Positions 1 through 13,400 of a stretch of 64,000 nt of DNA are shown in pieces (within the stretch, counting starts at the first letter, position 1; each line of letters opens with the position of its first letter). Origin of the DNA: Gordius sp. MW1 (lineage: Eukaryota > Nematomorpha > Gordioida > Gordea > Gordiidae); assembly GCA_964036665.1 (NCBI GenBank), contig OZ038526.1:28148001-28212000 (forward strand). Reading direction: 5' to 3'. Under the pieces are notes generated by a model. That model made no database searches, was not told where the DNA came from, and was given only the letters and a program-made list of their open reading frames with translations. The translations under genes and the position numbers were made by a program.

Positions 1-439
1 AGGTCCTTTTTTGCAAGTACTTGCATAATATATTCAGATTGTCGTAGAGAAGTGAGCAAAGTTGCAGCTTTTGTTGCAACATCGTGATCATACCACGTAG
101 ATATCTTTTCCAATGCTGAATATGGCATCTTGAATCAAAATGTGAGTGGAAACAGCTTTGTGCCGTGATGCCCAACGGGTCACACACACTTGCTTCAATT
201 TTTCCTTATTTGGTATCTCTTCCATTTCTGACAACATTTCAAGTAAAACTTCATGACGTTTGAATAGATTAAATGGATTGACACTTTTATTAGCAATTCA
301 TGGGGAATTAGCTCCTACTCCAGATGACGCTGGGAAAAAGAAAATATGAAATTATTTTATAATGATTTTCTTTATGTTTTATACCAGATTTTATAATTTT
401 AATGTTGAAATTTCTAAAAAAAATTGGAAATTCCCCCCC

Positions 440-466
440 CCGGAGAAATCCTGGCTTCGTGCCTGA
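440..466 (+). repeat. Right-end remnant of hAT family 2
   Basis: A run of C is followed by GGAGAAATCCTGGCTTCGTGCCTG, close to the family 2 right terminus. No left end is seen upstream. Confidence 0.4.
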
Positions 467-1516
467 TAGTATTGTTTACAGATTGATAACTAAGCATATT
501 AGAACCTTGTGAAAACAACAATAAAATAGCATTATTATAGGAATAAAAACATAAGTTTTTAAGTCTTCATTAAAATCATTATAATCAAATTTATGTTCTA
601 AAATATTAATTTCCATTTATATCTAACTTCACTATTATAAAGGTATAAATATATAATAAAAAAGGATGATGAATTGAAAATGAAAGGAATATATTTCTTA
701 TAAATGTAAAGAATTTCTAAGACAATGAATATAATATATGAAAGGAATATGATAATTATAAGTTCTTTATTTAAGCCGGGGGAAGGGATGCGAAATGCGA
801 ACAAAGAAAAAAATGAAAAAAAGTTAGTATATGAAACATATTATTTTACCAACTCGGTTTTGGCTTAAAATATTAAAACATATAATTATAGCAATAATAT
901 AATCTGTATATTATGATATATAAATATAAGGTATAATAAATTAAACTATTAGTTTTTCATGTATTCATAGATATGACAAATAGTCATTTATCTAAAACAT
1001 TATATGTTAGTATATTTACATTAGACTATTTTTGAAAGCGAAATAAAAGTCTTCAATTGGCACATTTATAGATATTTTAGTGAATTGGATTGCACTTGCC
1101 ATAGTCAGTTTAAAATGAGAAGTAGTGCATATGAGCTTACAACACAATGTTTTTTTAGTTCTAAAATTCAAGGGGTATATTAAGAATTAAAGCAAAAAAA
1201 CTTCTAGAGAACAGGTTCAATCGATTAAGGTTTTATCAAATACTAAAATATAATTTAGGGAATAATTGTTTGGCAGACCAGTGTCCCTAGGGTGTCTAAA
1301 AGATATCGAGCCACCTTAGCTCAACTCGGATAATTAAAAGATGGACCACTATTACCATATCATGCAAGATGAGAAATCGCAAAATTTAAATATGCTTTAT
1401 TAATATATACCACTGCATCATCTCATTCTAAGTCTAAAACTTTGGTATGCTTAATAATGCTATGCATACAAATATGTGATATATAAATTATTAATTATTC
1501 ACATACCCTAAGGGCC

Positions 1517-1757
1517 CAGTGGCGTAAATGGGGGGGGACAGGAAATTTCCCCCCCCCCGTCTGTTTTTTGATTAATAACTAAATTAAATGGGTTAAAATA
1601 TTATAGTTTAGTTACATCAAAGACTTTAAGACACTTATAAAAACCTAGAAACATAATATATACATCAAATTTAATTTGATTGAATTTTTGACAAAATGCG
1701 TTGTAAATTTTTTTTGCCAGATTCCCCCCCCTCTTAAAAATCCTGGCTACGCGCCTG
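1517..1757 (+). mobile_element. hAT-like MITE, family 2, short form
   Basis: Ends are CAGTGGCGTAAATG and CTGGCTACGCGCCTG. The flanks TAAGGGCC (1509-1516) and TAAGGGCT (1758-1765) form an 8-bp target duplication with one mismatch. Internal sequence around 1560-1665 matches the long copies at 8935 and 33598, so this is an internally deleted form. Confidence 0.8.
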
Positions 1758-2164
1758 TAAGGGCTACTACTCACACTTAGGGGTACTCAAATTACAGAAA
1801 TTTGAATTTTTTGCAATGGTGTGTAGTATTTTCTTCACATGGGCGCTTTAAATATAGAATATATTCTAATTATATTTATTAAATATAATACCTTATCAAA
1901 CAAAATAAAAATACACAACAAATTAAGTAAACCTTTTATGATTAAAAAAATGTAAGCCGAAATCTTGCCGAAAAAACTCGCATAGTATCGTCTCAATATC
2001 AAAATTATCGTCTCGATCTCAAGTTAGTTTTCAAATGCTCGTCAGAAGAGATCCGCATCACTAAAAATTATAGGGATAGAGCAATATAAGAGAAAATATT
2101 TAGAATGAAAGAATTTAATAAAAGCTTTTTATAATGTGTTAAATACATTTATGTAACTTTTGTA

Positions 2165-2815
2165 CTTCAATATTTATACAAACTTAATTAATTGTCCTAA
2201 CTTCTTTCTTTCGGCATCCACCCATGGTCCCATAGAAATTCCATCTAGACCATTAGCTTTTACATTTTGTATTTTGTTCATTTGTGTTCTAACTTCATCA
2301 TTCTGCAAAATTTTGATAATAGTTGGGTTTGGCTCAATGTCGGGAAGGGAAGCAATATTCATGGGCTTCTAGGAATATCGTTTTAGCCTTTCCATCCCCT
2401 CTTTCAGCTTGAATAATGTTTGACCCTTCTCGTTTTTGACTATTTTAAGAGTTCCGACATCGCAACTTCTCTTCTCGCTAATCTTGGACAGTTTGTACAT
2501 ATACCTATCGCCATGGGCGTAGCCAGCATTGGAATTAGAGGGGAGCAATGATTTGGAGAGGGGGGGGTTAAATGAACGATTTTTTTGAGATTTTAACCAT
2601 AATTTTAATAAATTTTAACAAATTTCTAGATTTAGAGGGGGGCAGCCGCCCCTTTCTGCTCCCCCCTTGGCTACGCCCATGCTTATCGCCCTGTTTATGA
2701 TCCAGTTTATTGCCATCTCGGTATACGCAGCATTCTTCGCTATTGCAACGACCTCCGCGGCTCTATTTGCCTCCCCACATCCTTCATGCTCCTGCAACTT
2801 TTTTGATTAACGAAA
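2165..2815 (-). mobile_element. LINE fragment, endonuclease/RT linker and RT start, decayed
   Basis: On the minus strand the reading runs from NAAYTEMA through YKLSKISEKRSCDVGTLK to an RT-start motif like KANGLDGISMGPW (compare KMKNGKATGPDGI in many non-LTR retrotransposons). The frame is broken by stops and shifts. A hAT-like element is inserted at 2512-2681. The part at 2371-2450 is closely similar to 44845-44930, showing one shared family. Confidence 0.75.
2512..2681 (+). mobile_element. hAT-like MITE (CATGGGCGTAGCC family), nested in LINE
   Basis: Ends CATGGGCGTAGCC and GGCTACGCCCATG. Flanks CCTATCGC (2504-2511) and CTTATCGC (2682-2689) are a one-mismatch 8-bp duplication of LINE sequence. 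Confidence 0.88.
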
Positions 2816-3595
2816 GACTTAAATATTGCTGATCTTATAATTTAATTTTAATTTTGGATTAATAAGCCCATTTTACCGATGTTATCTCGATGAAGAAATA
2901 ATTGGCAAAGCTAAACAAAAGTTGAAAAAAAGTTTTATTAAGAGAGGGATGTGATAAATTTAGCTATAAAAGGTTTGCTTTATCACGTTTTTTTGTATTA
3001 ATATAATTCCAAGGTCTATTTCTAGTTTTTCATACATATTCTAATTTTAAAAGTCAAAACATGTCTGGGGCAAGTTTTAAACCGTTCATAACAAGAGTAA
3101 CCTCTTAGGTATTCATTATATTGTGATGTGGCATATATTTTGGCAAAAAATAATTTTTTCTTTGAAAGAAGTATTTAAAGCTTATTACAATTATAAAATT
3201 GGAGAACCTGACGACCCATTGTTTCAATAAAAACATATTTTATACCATTTTAAAGTTTCTTGCTTGATATCGTTCCCATTTTTAATATCTTAATTAGTTA
3301 AAAAAATAACTTCAGAATACTTACACGTAAACACTTATTCCGCTAAAACTATGGCCGTCCTTTATTTATGAGAGGAACCATATTTAACCAATTCAAGAAT
3401 AAATGTGATGATCTTAAGTTAGTCAAAGTCTTTTTTCATGAAATACAACTATTATCAGTCAAAAATTGATGACCCAAAAATAAGTGTGTCAATATAACTA
3501 AATTGCAACAATTCTATTCGCCCAAAAACATTTTAATACATTTTTTTACAATTAGTTTTCACTTACGTCTATAAACAGATAAAAAAAACGCTTTC

Positions 3596-3715
3596 GGGTC
3601 GTGTGGCGTTCGGGTTGAAAAATTATTAACGCTTTTGGGTTGGGTCGTGTTCGAGTTGAAAATTTTTTAACGCTTTCAGGTTGGGTCGGGGTTATAAAAG
3701 AGTGACTTTGCAGAC
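3596..3715. repeat. GGGTTGGGTCG-type degenerate repeat
   Basis: Repeated GGGTTG and GGGTCG boxes are separated by AAAATTTTTTAACGC, followed by GTGACTTTGCAGACCTCTA, similar to the end of the hAT family 3 element. Probably the decayed terminus of a related element. Confidence 0.5.
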
Positions 3716-5308
3716 CTCTAAGAGTAGGTTACTATACCCTTATTTATCACACATTGCATAAATAGTTTGAATTAATACAAGTCATCTATCTTCTCTAAGC
3801 CCATAAAAATTTTAATAATATTTGGTCTCTGGGTCGACTTGTTCTTATACAGTAATAGTGTTATTTTCTCACCTAATCTTTATTATTATTGTAGATACTA
3901 TATTAATCAAGTTTTCTTTATAGGTTTCGCTGCGATATGGTGGCTTATCTATTGAATTAAACACTACTTAAATGGTTGCTTATCAAAATATGATGGAGCT
4001 GACACCTTTGTCAGAGTTTCATTGCCACTATGATAATGCTTATTTCGCGACAATAAATGGTATGTGTTTTTCCGTTAGGAATCCCATATTTGTTTTAATC
4101 TCGCGTTATCTAATTAAAATTTCCTATCACAAACTGGGAGTTTAATATTTTCTCTCTATGTCATCAAAAATTGCTTCTTTTGTAAATTCGCACTTTTAGT
4201 AAAATGATTAAAAATTGTATAAGTATTACAAAGTGTGTTTTATCCCTCAAAATTAGTAAAAAAAAATTTAAAATAATTCTAACACATTTATTTTCTTGAC
4301 TTGTGAATCAATCCAAAGTGAGGGCGTTTACGTTTGATATTTGACCCCGAAATAATAAGGGTAAACGTGGGGGATATTTAAACATTTTCCCGTTAAACGT
4401 CATTTTGTCACGTTTAAAACTTCTTTGAGATTCATTACCAACAAGGGAAATGGTTGTGTGACGTATCTTTCAATGATATCTAGGTTAGTGTAATTACCCA
4501 AAAAGGACCGGTTTCGAGGGAAGTGGTGGCTGCGCTTTCACTTTAAAAAAACATTTAACTTTTGTGTGTGAAAGAAAAGAAGAGATAAGGAGGATATGAA
4601 CGAACAACAACACACTTTCCAAATACAGCTCTCACATATACCCTTTTAATTATAGGTAGGGTAGTTTTGTAAAAGGATCGGGACTGCTGGCACGCGATTT
4701 TCATCTCTTTGACGGTTATATTTATCTACATAACATACCTATACCATACTCATATATTTATATATATATATCATAGTATTAATTTTTCCCCCGGTCTTAT
4801 CAAAAAAAATAAAACGGTTTTTTCCTGTTTCTTTAAAAATTTAATTGAAAACCCTTACTTTTACTTAAGCTCTTGATTAGAAAGTCGCAGTTTTACCCCA
4901 TTTTATGAATAAGCTTTTAATTGGGAATCTAACATCTCTTCCCAAACAAATCCACCTGATTTTTTTGCTTCACTGATAGAAAGTTGCATGTCCCACGCGA
5001 TTCTTTCTATAGCACAATACATATATACTTCATTTCGTTAAACAACACACCTAGGACATAGAGTCCTTTGTTTCTAGACAATTAAACGAGCGATCCAAAT
5101 CTAATCATTCATTGCATAATCTCATGACAATAGCTACGCTACGACATATCTAATTCACTCACGACAAATTGGTCAAGGTTTGCCGAGCAGTTTTAGATTG
5201 CGTAACTGATGAGTTAAGGCTAGATTAATCGTTGAAATTAAAGTTTTGTTCTCATCTTACATCCCCTCCCCCTCCCCTCTAAAAAAACGTTCAAAAAACC
5301 GATATATT

Positions 5309-6031
5309 ATGGATACCGAATCCAAACCAAATTTGATGGATTACAGGGGTGGTCCGGTCAGGACTCATTCCATAATTAATAAAACTTTAGAAGATTTGTT
5401 AAAAAACGAAAGCTCGCGGGACATTTCTATGTTAGAACGACTAGAACGCCTGTTTAAAGAGCAAGTCGAAGAAGTTTCACCTAAGGATTTCGGAGGCCGA
5501 AAAGATCATTTCATTCCTACTACATTAGCTGTAGATGGGTGTGATAATTCATTTAAACGAGAATTGAAACAAATCGAAGCAAGAATAATGGGGAGGAATA
5601 AAGGAGAGATTCCTTATCAAACTTTAACGACCCGAAGTCCATCTGTGCGATCGGCATCAGAGAAATCGTGGAAAAAGACTTACACAACCCCTAAGTCCGA
5701 AATTATCATAAGCAAATGCCTCCCCATTTTGTCTATTACAATCTCATTTTTTAGCGTATTACTAGTTCTCCTAGCTTATTGGCGCATGATGAACATTGAC
5801 CAAAGTTTAGAAGCTATATTCGAAAAAATTTCCCACCGAGAGGCTTCTTCCAGAAATTTTGGAAATTTACCATTTCTTGACTTAAATGGGGACGCGTTTA
5901 AGCCATCAGATGACACAAATACTGAATTAAATCCATTCCGACAACCGGCAAAATATGAAGATCCAACTATCAATGCTTCAAAATATCGAAACGAAGTTGG
6001 TTTTCCCTCTAAATTTGTTCATTTTTACACC
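5309..6031 (+). CDS. C4 collagen exon 1: cytosolic tail, membrane anchor, start of stalk
   Basis: This exon codes residues 1-241. The first 131 residues are charged, with a helix-prone stretch near 27-56 ([24 protein letters not shown]). A hydrophobic segment follows ([20 protein letters not shown]) flanked by Lys136 and Arg159. Without a signal peptide this predicts an N-in, C-out type II topology, as in vertebrate membrane collagens XIII, XVII, XXIII and XXV. Splicing from 6031 to 6393 keeps phase 0; otherwise the frame stops at 6040. Confidence 0.8.
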
Positions 6032-9000
6032 GTACAATAAATATTAAGACTACAAACACATTAATTTATCCGTTTTAAAACAAAAATTTAACAACTTTGT
6101 CGATAATAAGATTAAATTATAAATAACTTGAATTTTTTCCTAAAAAACATAAAAACTTAGAGATTAAGGTGCATTTTGGACAACAATAGGATCATAACAC
6201 ATATTTATGACCTCGTTTAAAAAGTTTAGATGAATATCAAAGATTTGGAAAAGGTTAAAATTAAATCAAACCAAAATTATTTAAATAAATGTCACAATTT
6301 AAAATAATAACATTTTCACACAGGTAAATATTTAACCGACAAGCTTTGCGTTTATACATTTTATTTGATTGAAATAAATGTTCAAATATCAGGGAAGATC
6401 ACGGGCTACGATTTTTGAGTTGGATTCGGGGAAACCAATAAGAATTGTTAAACGTAGCGTCCCAACAGCTAATAACAGGCTACAACCCGTAGTGCAAGGC
6501 CTTACTCAAGTGGCAAAGGAATTGAACGAAGACAGGCATAGGGCTAACCTCATCAGTAAATTCCCGTTGCCGATCAATCCCGACAGCAAAGCTTTGTTGC
6601 AAGCAAAGAATGAAGCGGCTCCTGCTATTAAAACCTCTTTGCAGGTAGCGATAAATAAAGGAATAACGTTTTAAAAAATGATTAAACTTTCTGTTTAAAT
6701 ATTATAAATCTCACTATATAAGTTAACTTTTAGGTCTTTAATTTGTTTTACCCTAAAGTTTGTGGCAAAAAATAAAGGCGGGCGTAACCAAGGGGGGTCA
6801 GGGAGGGGCGGCTGCCCCTTCTAAATCCAAAAATTTGTTAAAATTTATTAAAATTATCATTTTCCCCTCCCTAAATCATTATTGCCCCCCTCTTCCAATC
6901 TGGATGCGCCCATGTTTAAATATATTAATTTAAAGAAAAATTCTTCACAACAAAATCACAAACAAAAACAAACATTTTTGAACTATATTTAAGCCTAAGT
7001 TATTTAAATCGATGCTAAATCTGCGAAACCCGATATTGAGGCAAGACTTTAATCGTTCATGATGCTTTAGTAATTTTGCCAACATTCTCCATAGGCTCCA
7101 CACTCAGATGGTCAACTTGATATTGGAGGGAATCTAGATGACACTCAGCAGCAACATAACCCGGGATCCGTGCTACAGAGATCTCAATCTTACACACTTT
7201 TTTCAGCTCAAACTGGGAGCCGAAGATCAGGTTTTGGGAGTTCTTTTACTCATTCCGCAGACGCTTTTGGTAAAGAATCCGACAAATCCGATGCTTCTAC
7301 TGGCTGGAAATCACCCCAACCCCCTCCATTTAGATTCGATAGTAGGGGTGGTAGTGACAAAGGAGGTATATAACATTTCGGGCATATTTTTAGTTCAAGT
7401 CCAAATTATTGTCCATAATCAGATTCTGAAATCCACCATGGGTCAATATAAACATTATAAATGAGAATTACTTTAGTTTGGTTTTACTGGTATTTTTAAT
7501 TTGATTTAGGCATGAGCGTAGCCAGGACTGGAATTAGAGGGGGGGGCAATGATGATTTAGGAAGGGGCAAAATAAGAATTTTTTTAAATTGTAGCCATAA
7601 TTTGATATAATTTTTAAGAATTTGTGGATTTAGAGGGGGCACGCCCCTACCTGCCACCCCCTACGCCCATGGGTTGACGATTGGCAGCTAGTGAGATTCT
7701 ATAAAAACGTGAAAATAAATATTAAGGTTCGAGCTGCAAAGGAACCGTCTGTCCGCCGGGACCTGTTGGACAACCAGGAATTCCAGGGAAAGATGGCTAC
7801 CCTGGTAAAGAAGGGCCTGCCGGCAGAGATGGCATAGACGGCAAAAATGGCTGGCCCGGGAAAAATGGAATGGATGGCAAAAATGGAGAAAGGGTTTGTT
7901 TATTTTATTATCGTAGCATAGATTTGTGTGCCGCTTCATTTAATTTAAAAATTGTTTATTTAAGTGACGCTGGAATAATTAAAAGGTGATTAGTATAGCA
8001 TATAACGGCATATGTAAGACAATTTTTCATTGATGAGTTTGTAAGTTCTAAAAGCTCATAAAGGACTTGGCTTTTTAATTTTTTAAGCAACAAGAGCAGG
8101 AATATTAAAGGAACTAAAGTCGAGATTTGTATGGGTAATATTAACTAAATACTTCTATAATCTAATCTTATTATCAATTGTTGTCATGCCTCATATATTG
8201 GAATTTAAATCGCCTAGAATTTAAAGGTTTTTAAACACATAATCCTTTGATCTGCTCTTGGCTTTAAATTAAAGCTAATTTTCAATATTTTTTTGAAATT
8301 CAATATATTTTTTATTTTATTTCTCTCAAGTTGACTTAAACTCATCCTTAAATCATTCTTAAAAATTTCAAGTAAATGACTTGTACATAAAAATGTATAA
8401 AAAAGAAGTACCTAAATTGAGCAATATAGTGTTAAACCCTAAATTGTCTAATTTATACATATAACCCACATTAAAATTCACAATTTAAAAAAAGTAAATT
8501 CAACTCTATATATATAAAGGGTGCTCCTGGGTTGAGAGGTCCACCAGGCAGAGACGGCAAAGATGGTCAAGATGGTCGACCAGGACCTCCAGGCTTACTA
8601 GGCTCCTCCGGACTTGATGGGGAACCAGGACATAAAGGACCAATTGTAAATAAATTGTGTAACATATTACCAATAACCCCAAAAATGTTCATTTATTTTT
8701 AGCAATTTTTTCATTAGTTGCGCAAGCCTTTCGTTAGATTTGATTTAAACGCGAGATATTATTAACAAAATCAATTATAATGAAAAACAAAGAAATCAAA
8801 GAGCTGGATATGCACAATTCGGCAGATTTGTCGTATAAACAAACGGTTTAAAATTATTACTAAAATGAATAGAGTTAAAACTTAATAGATAATTGGATTT
8901 TAAATTTTAATCCCTTCGTATGTTGTAGCTACATCAGGCGCGTAGCTAGGATTTTCTCGAGGGGGGGGGGAAGCTGGCAAATTTTTTTTTACATTTTATG

Positions 9001-10387
9001 TAATTAAAAGTAAAAATTACACAACTAAAAAGTCGGGCTCGCTGCTGGGCCCACTCGGCTAAGGGGTCGGGCAGTCTAATGTTCTAAATTGAGATTTTCA
9101 AGTAGGCCTGGGCGGGCACCATAATGAGATTTTTTATATAGTTTACTATTTTTTTGTCACTTTCTATTTATAAAAATTCTAGAATTAGACCAAAAATTTT
9201 GAAAATAAGACAAAATTAATTCTTGAAATTTAAAATCTTCTTATGGGCCCGGCTGTTCGGACAGCATTAGTGAATTGGTCAATTAAAGGGTTTTGGCTGG
9301 CCTTAGCAGGCAATTTAGTTATCAAACCGTGATGGGTTCTAGCAGAGAATTCAAGACAAATATGATAAATGATAAAAGTATTAATAATATATAGAATGAG
9401 GAACATTATAATAATCGCTTAGTTATCTACTTCCTGGGGCTGTCTGGTGTTTTCACGGGAAATAAATATTCAAACAAGTTTTTTTCATAACAATTTTCAC
9501 AATCATATTCGGAAATTTTACAATGCATACTGTCAAAAATTAAATCAAAAAAATTACATGTATATATTATGTTTCTAGGTTTTTATAAGTGTCTTAAAGT
9601 CTTTGATGTAACTAAACTAAAATACTCTAACCCATTTTGATTTAGTTATTAATCAAAAAACTTTTCAAATTAATGCCGGGGGGGGGCCCCTCATTTACGC
9701 CACTGAGCTACATATAATTTTTCATCTACTTTACTTGTGAATGGAGATTATAATGAAATTAAAACTACCATGAAATTTATTTTTTAGTATTTTGCAAGGG
9801 TTTGTTACTCATTTCTTTATTAAATTAGCCATTTGTAACGGTAAATCAAATAACTAAATTGTTCCGTAATGTAGCATTAGTCATGTTAGTTTTCTGCCTC
9901 AATAAAACAATTGGATAAATGGTATTTTGAAATTAATGCATTTAAAGGGTGAAAGGGGACTTATGGGCCCCCCTGGATTGACTGGTGAGCCGGGTAAAGA
10001 TGGTTGGGATGGCAAAGACGGACCACAAGGGCAACCTGGAAAAGACGGATGGCCCGGGGTACCTGGCTTAAAAGTAAACACATCCTAGAATGTAATATTT
10101 CAAAATTCACCTTTTTGCAATTTAAATTTTCTAGATTGATATATAATTCCTATGAAATGTGTCAATTATATTGAAGTTTTAATTAAATTAATGCTAAGGT
10201 AATTCAAAGAAATAGATAGACTATCTCCTCCTTCTATATGTTCTCCCGCATTTCAACTAAAATAATCGATTGCGATTTTAATCGAAAAATTAAATTTTAA
10301 ATCCTTTTTGGATTCTCCTTCCATAAAAGAGGAAGATGAATATATATTAGCTACACTTAACGCTCTTCTTCTTCTTCTTCTTCTTCT

Positions 10388-10434
<47 letters not shown>

Positions 10435-13400
10435 TTCTATTAATAAGCTTTTTAAGAAAAATGATTGACCCTTAAAAAAATATTATAAGTTTCATATGTT
10501 TAACTTGACAGGATTACAATGTAAGTTTGAAATATTGCCAAATTTTTAGGGTGACAAGGGAGAACCAGGTGAGGTGATGTTCGAAAAAATTGAAGGTCAT
10601 CCTGGCCGTGATGGGTTAGATGGATTGACGGGGTCTCCAGGGGATAAGGGAGAGCCTGGTGAAAAAGGACATGATGTAAGTTCCCTAAATTAATTAAATA
10701 TTTTTGATGCAAAAATTTGAGAATTTTGGTTTATTTTGGTTTAAGCTTAGTTATAAACTATATAAAACGTAACCATTATATAAATAATATTGGGAAAATT
10801 ATTTGCTCGAGTTATTCTCTGGAATAATAAATACATTGATAAGCGAATTTTTAATGTATTATAGAGTTTATCTTTGATGTGATATTATTAAGTATTATAC
10901 AAATTATGGCTTGCTCTAAATATTTTAAATAAGAATATGCAAAATTTAACAAATTCGAAAATATAATATCTCAGCCCAAAATATAGCCTATAAATTATAT
11001 CAATTATAATATATTTAAACTAATTTAAACTATGACACAAGATAATTTATTAATACCCTAGAGAGTGGCCTTTTTTGATAAACATTTTAAAATGCTGTTT
11101 TAAATAGGGACTACCAGGTGCACCTGGGATTGATGGAAAAGAAGGACCAGTGGGCTGGCCTGGTAAGGATGGCGAACCAGGACCACAAGGGGAGCCAGGA
11201 AGAGATGGCCAAGATGGTCCTCAAGGCGATAAGGTAACATCATCTCAAAAACATTTTGATCATTTTCATAATGTCTCTTAAATTAAAAAAAATGTTTATT
11301 TCTCTGTAGTATTGTTGTAAAAACGGCTGGGTTTTATTTAGTCGACCTTGTTTTAGCCGACTAAACATAAACGCACCTAAGATTTTTTGGTCTGTTTTTT
11401 TTAATCGCTTAAACAGACCAAAAGTTTGACCTCTACTCTGTAACCTTATTACAATAAATAAAATTTTAAAATATGGCTTGTTAATGAAAAGTACTTGGGT
11501 AATTATTACTTATATTTTATTGAATCCGTGTTAATTTAAAGTTTTTTTTTATCTATTGACTCCATTTAAAGATTTTTCCAAAATTTTATATGCATTTTTG
11601 CCAATTAAATCTTTTGACATCAAATAGAGGATTAAATATTTAATTTATATCAAGCAGTCTGGGGTAAAGTGTTTTATCAATATTTGCAAACTCTTGTAGG
11701 GTCACCCTGGAAATTCTGGTCCACAAGGAGAAAGGGGGTTGGACGGAGAACCTGGCTTGGACGGTTTACCAGGAAAAGATGGTTTGTCTGGTTCAGATGG
11801 ACCACAAGGGCAATCTGGACAACCCGTAATTATACCAAAAATACTTAAATTACGATTATAAATATATTACCCACACTTTTATCTAACTTAGTTAAAACGT
11901 TTGGGCATTACAAAAAATAATAATTATTATTATCATTATAAACACCCTTTATGTAAAACGTTCCCTTATAATTCTAATTTTAATAGGTTTATTACCATTT
12001 TTTATATAATTTTGTAACTGCCTATTGATAAATCTTTTCTTTAACCTAAAACTTTTCTATGTATTGAGCTAATAAATAAATAAATTTTTTTTTATTTCTA
12101 GGGTCACCCAGGAAACCCCGGTAAAGAAGGATTGTCTGGATTAGACGGTTTGCCTGGCAAAGATGGACAACCAGGTCCAGTTGGATGGCCGGGCAAAGAT
12201 GGGGCACCCGGTCAACATGGAGAATCTGTAAATATATAAATAAACATTAATAAAAGATAACTAAGGGAAATTGCCAAAATTACATTATATTCAGTGATAC
12301 TCATCTTCCCTCATTATTAAGATAACTAGCATCAGTATAAATTATAAAAGTCATTTACAAAAGCATAAGTCCACAGCCATTAAAAACCCTTATAAGTTTC
12401 CACGGCAATTATGCGAAAATTACAAGTTGGACACGACATTCACGACACTAACTCAAGACAAGACAACGAAAAGCGAGCCCATAAATTGGATAGCAATTAA
12501 AACAAATTCTAAAGATCTAGCCGATTGCTTTACAATAAATTGTCTTTTCAGAGTTATTAATCCGTTGTTGAATAATGCCCTAAATTAAATGAAGATTTAA
12601 AAAAAAGAAATTCCTCAGAACGCTGGCACATTCAAATAAACATAGTTATCACTTTTCAACTTTTGTTTTATCTAAGGTAAATTTTTCAAAGAGTAATATG
12701 ATATTACGGCATTCTCTATCTCTACTATACACAGTATCAAATTTTTTATATAAATGTGAAATAAAATATGACTGTTGTCCTAGTGGAAGCGTAATTTTTT
12801 TAAAGATGGCCTATCGACCTCCCCCCCCCCACGAGTTGCTATATAACTTTTTCTGAGCATAAAATTCTAAATTTATTCATAGTTGTGCTGCCTTATATTT
12901 ATTTAACAAATAAATATATTAAAGGGAGGTCCTGGCCAGCCAGGCAAAGATGGGAAAGATGGTTTTCCAGGCATGCCAGGGGAAGAAGGACCGGTCGGGA
13001 AACCGGGATGGTCAGGTAAAGATGGTGAAAACGGATTGCCAGGCGTACCAGTAAGCGACTTTTTTATTTTTAGTTTAATCATTAAGATTTATTGATACAA
13101 TACAATGGCGTTCTTATATGTTTAAGGCTACTTTGTATAAATAAGCTCATATAAGAAGGCTGATAAAAATAATATTAAAAGGTTTTAGAAATTGTAGAAT
13201 TGATTTTCTATCGCTAGGATGAAACGTTATGATAGATGCACCATTAAATAACACAGCAATCAATCTAAATATTAATTTGATCTCACTTGTGTTAAAAAAT
13301 TGGGCTTGAGCCCCTAAATCAATTGAAAGTGGCCAAATTACAGAGCATATACTCTATTTTAATTTAGGGGAATTACTCATATTTTTTTAATTTTAAAAAT

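Larger units (their letters stand above)
1766..5308. other. Upstream region of the collagen gene
   Basis: Apart from the LINE fragment and the GGGTTG repeat this region is AT-rich without coding signal. From about 4300 to 5308 the composition is less AT-rich and repeat-free, so it is the best place for the collagen promoter and 5-prime leader. I could not identify a specific promoter element. A pyrimidine tract CATCCCCTCCCCCTCCCC lies just before the start codon. Confidence 0.4.
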
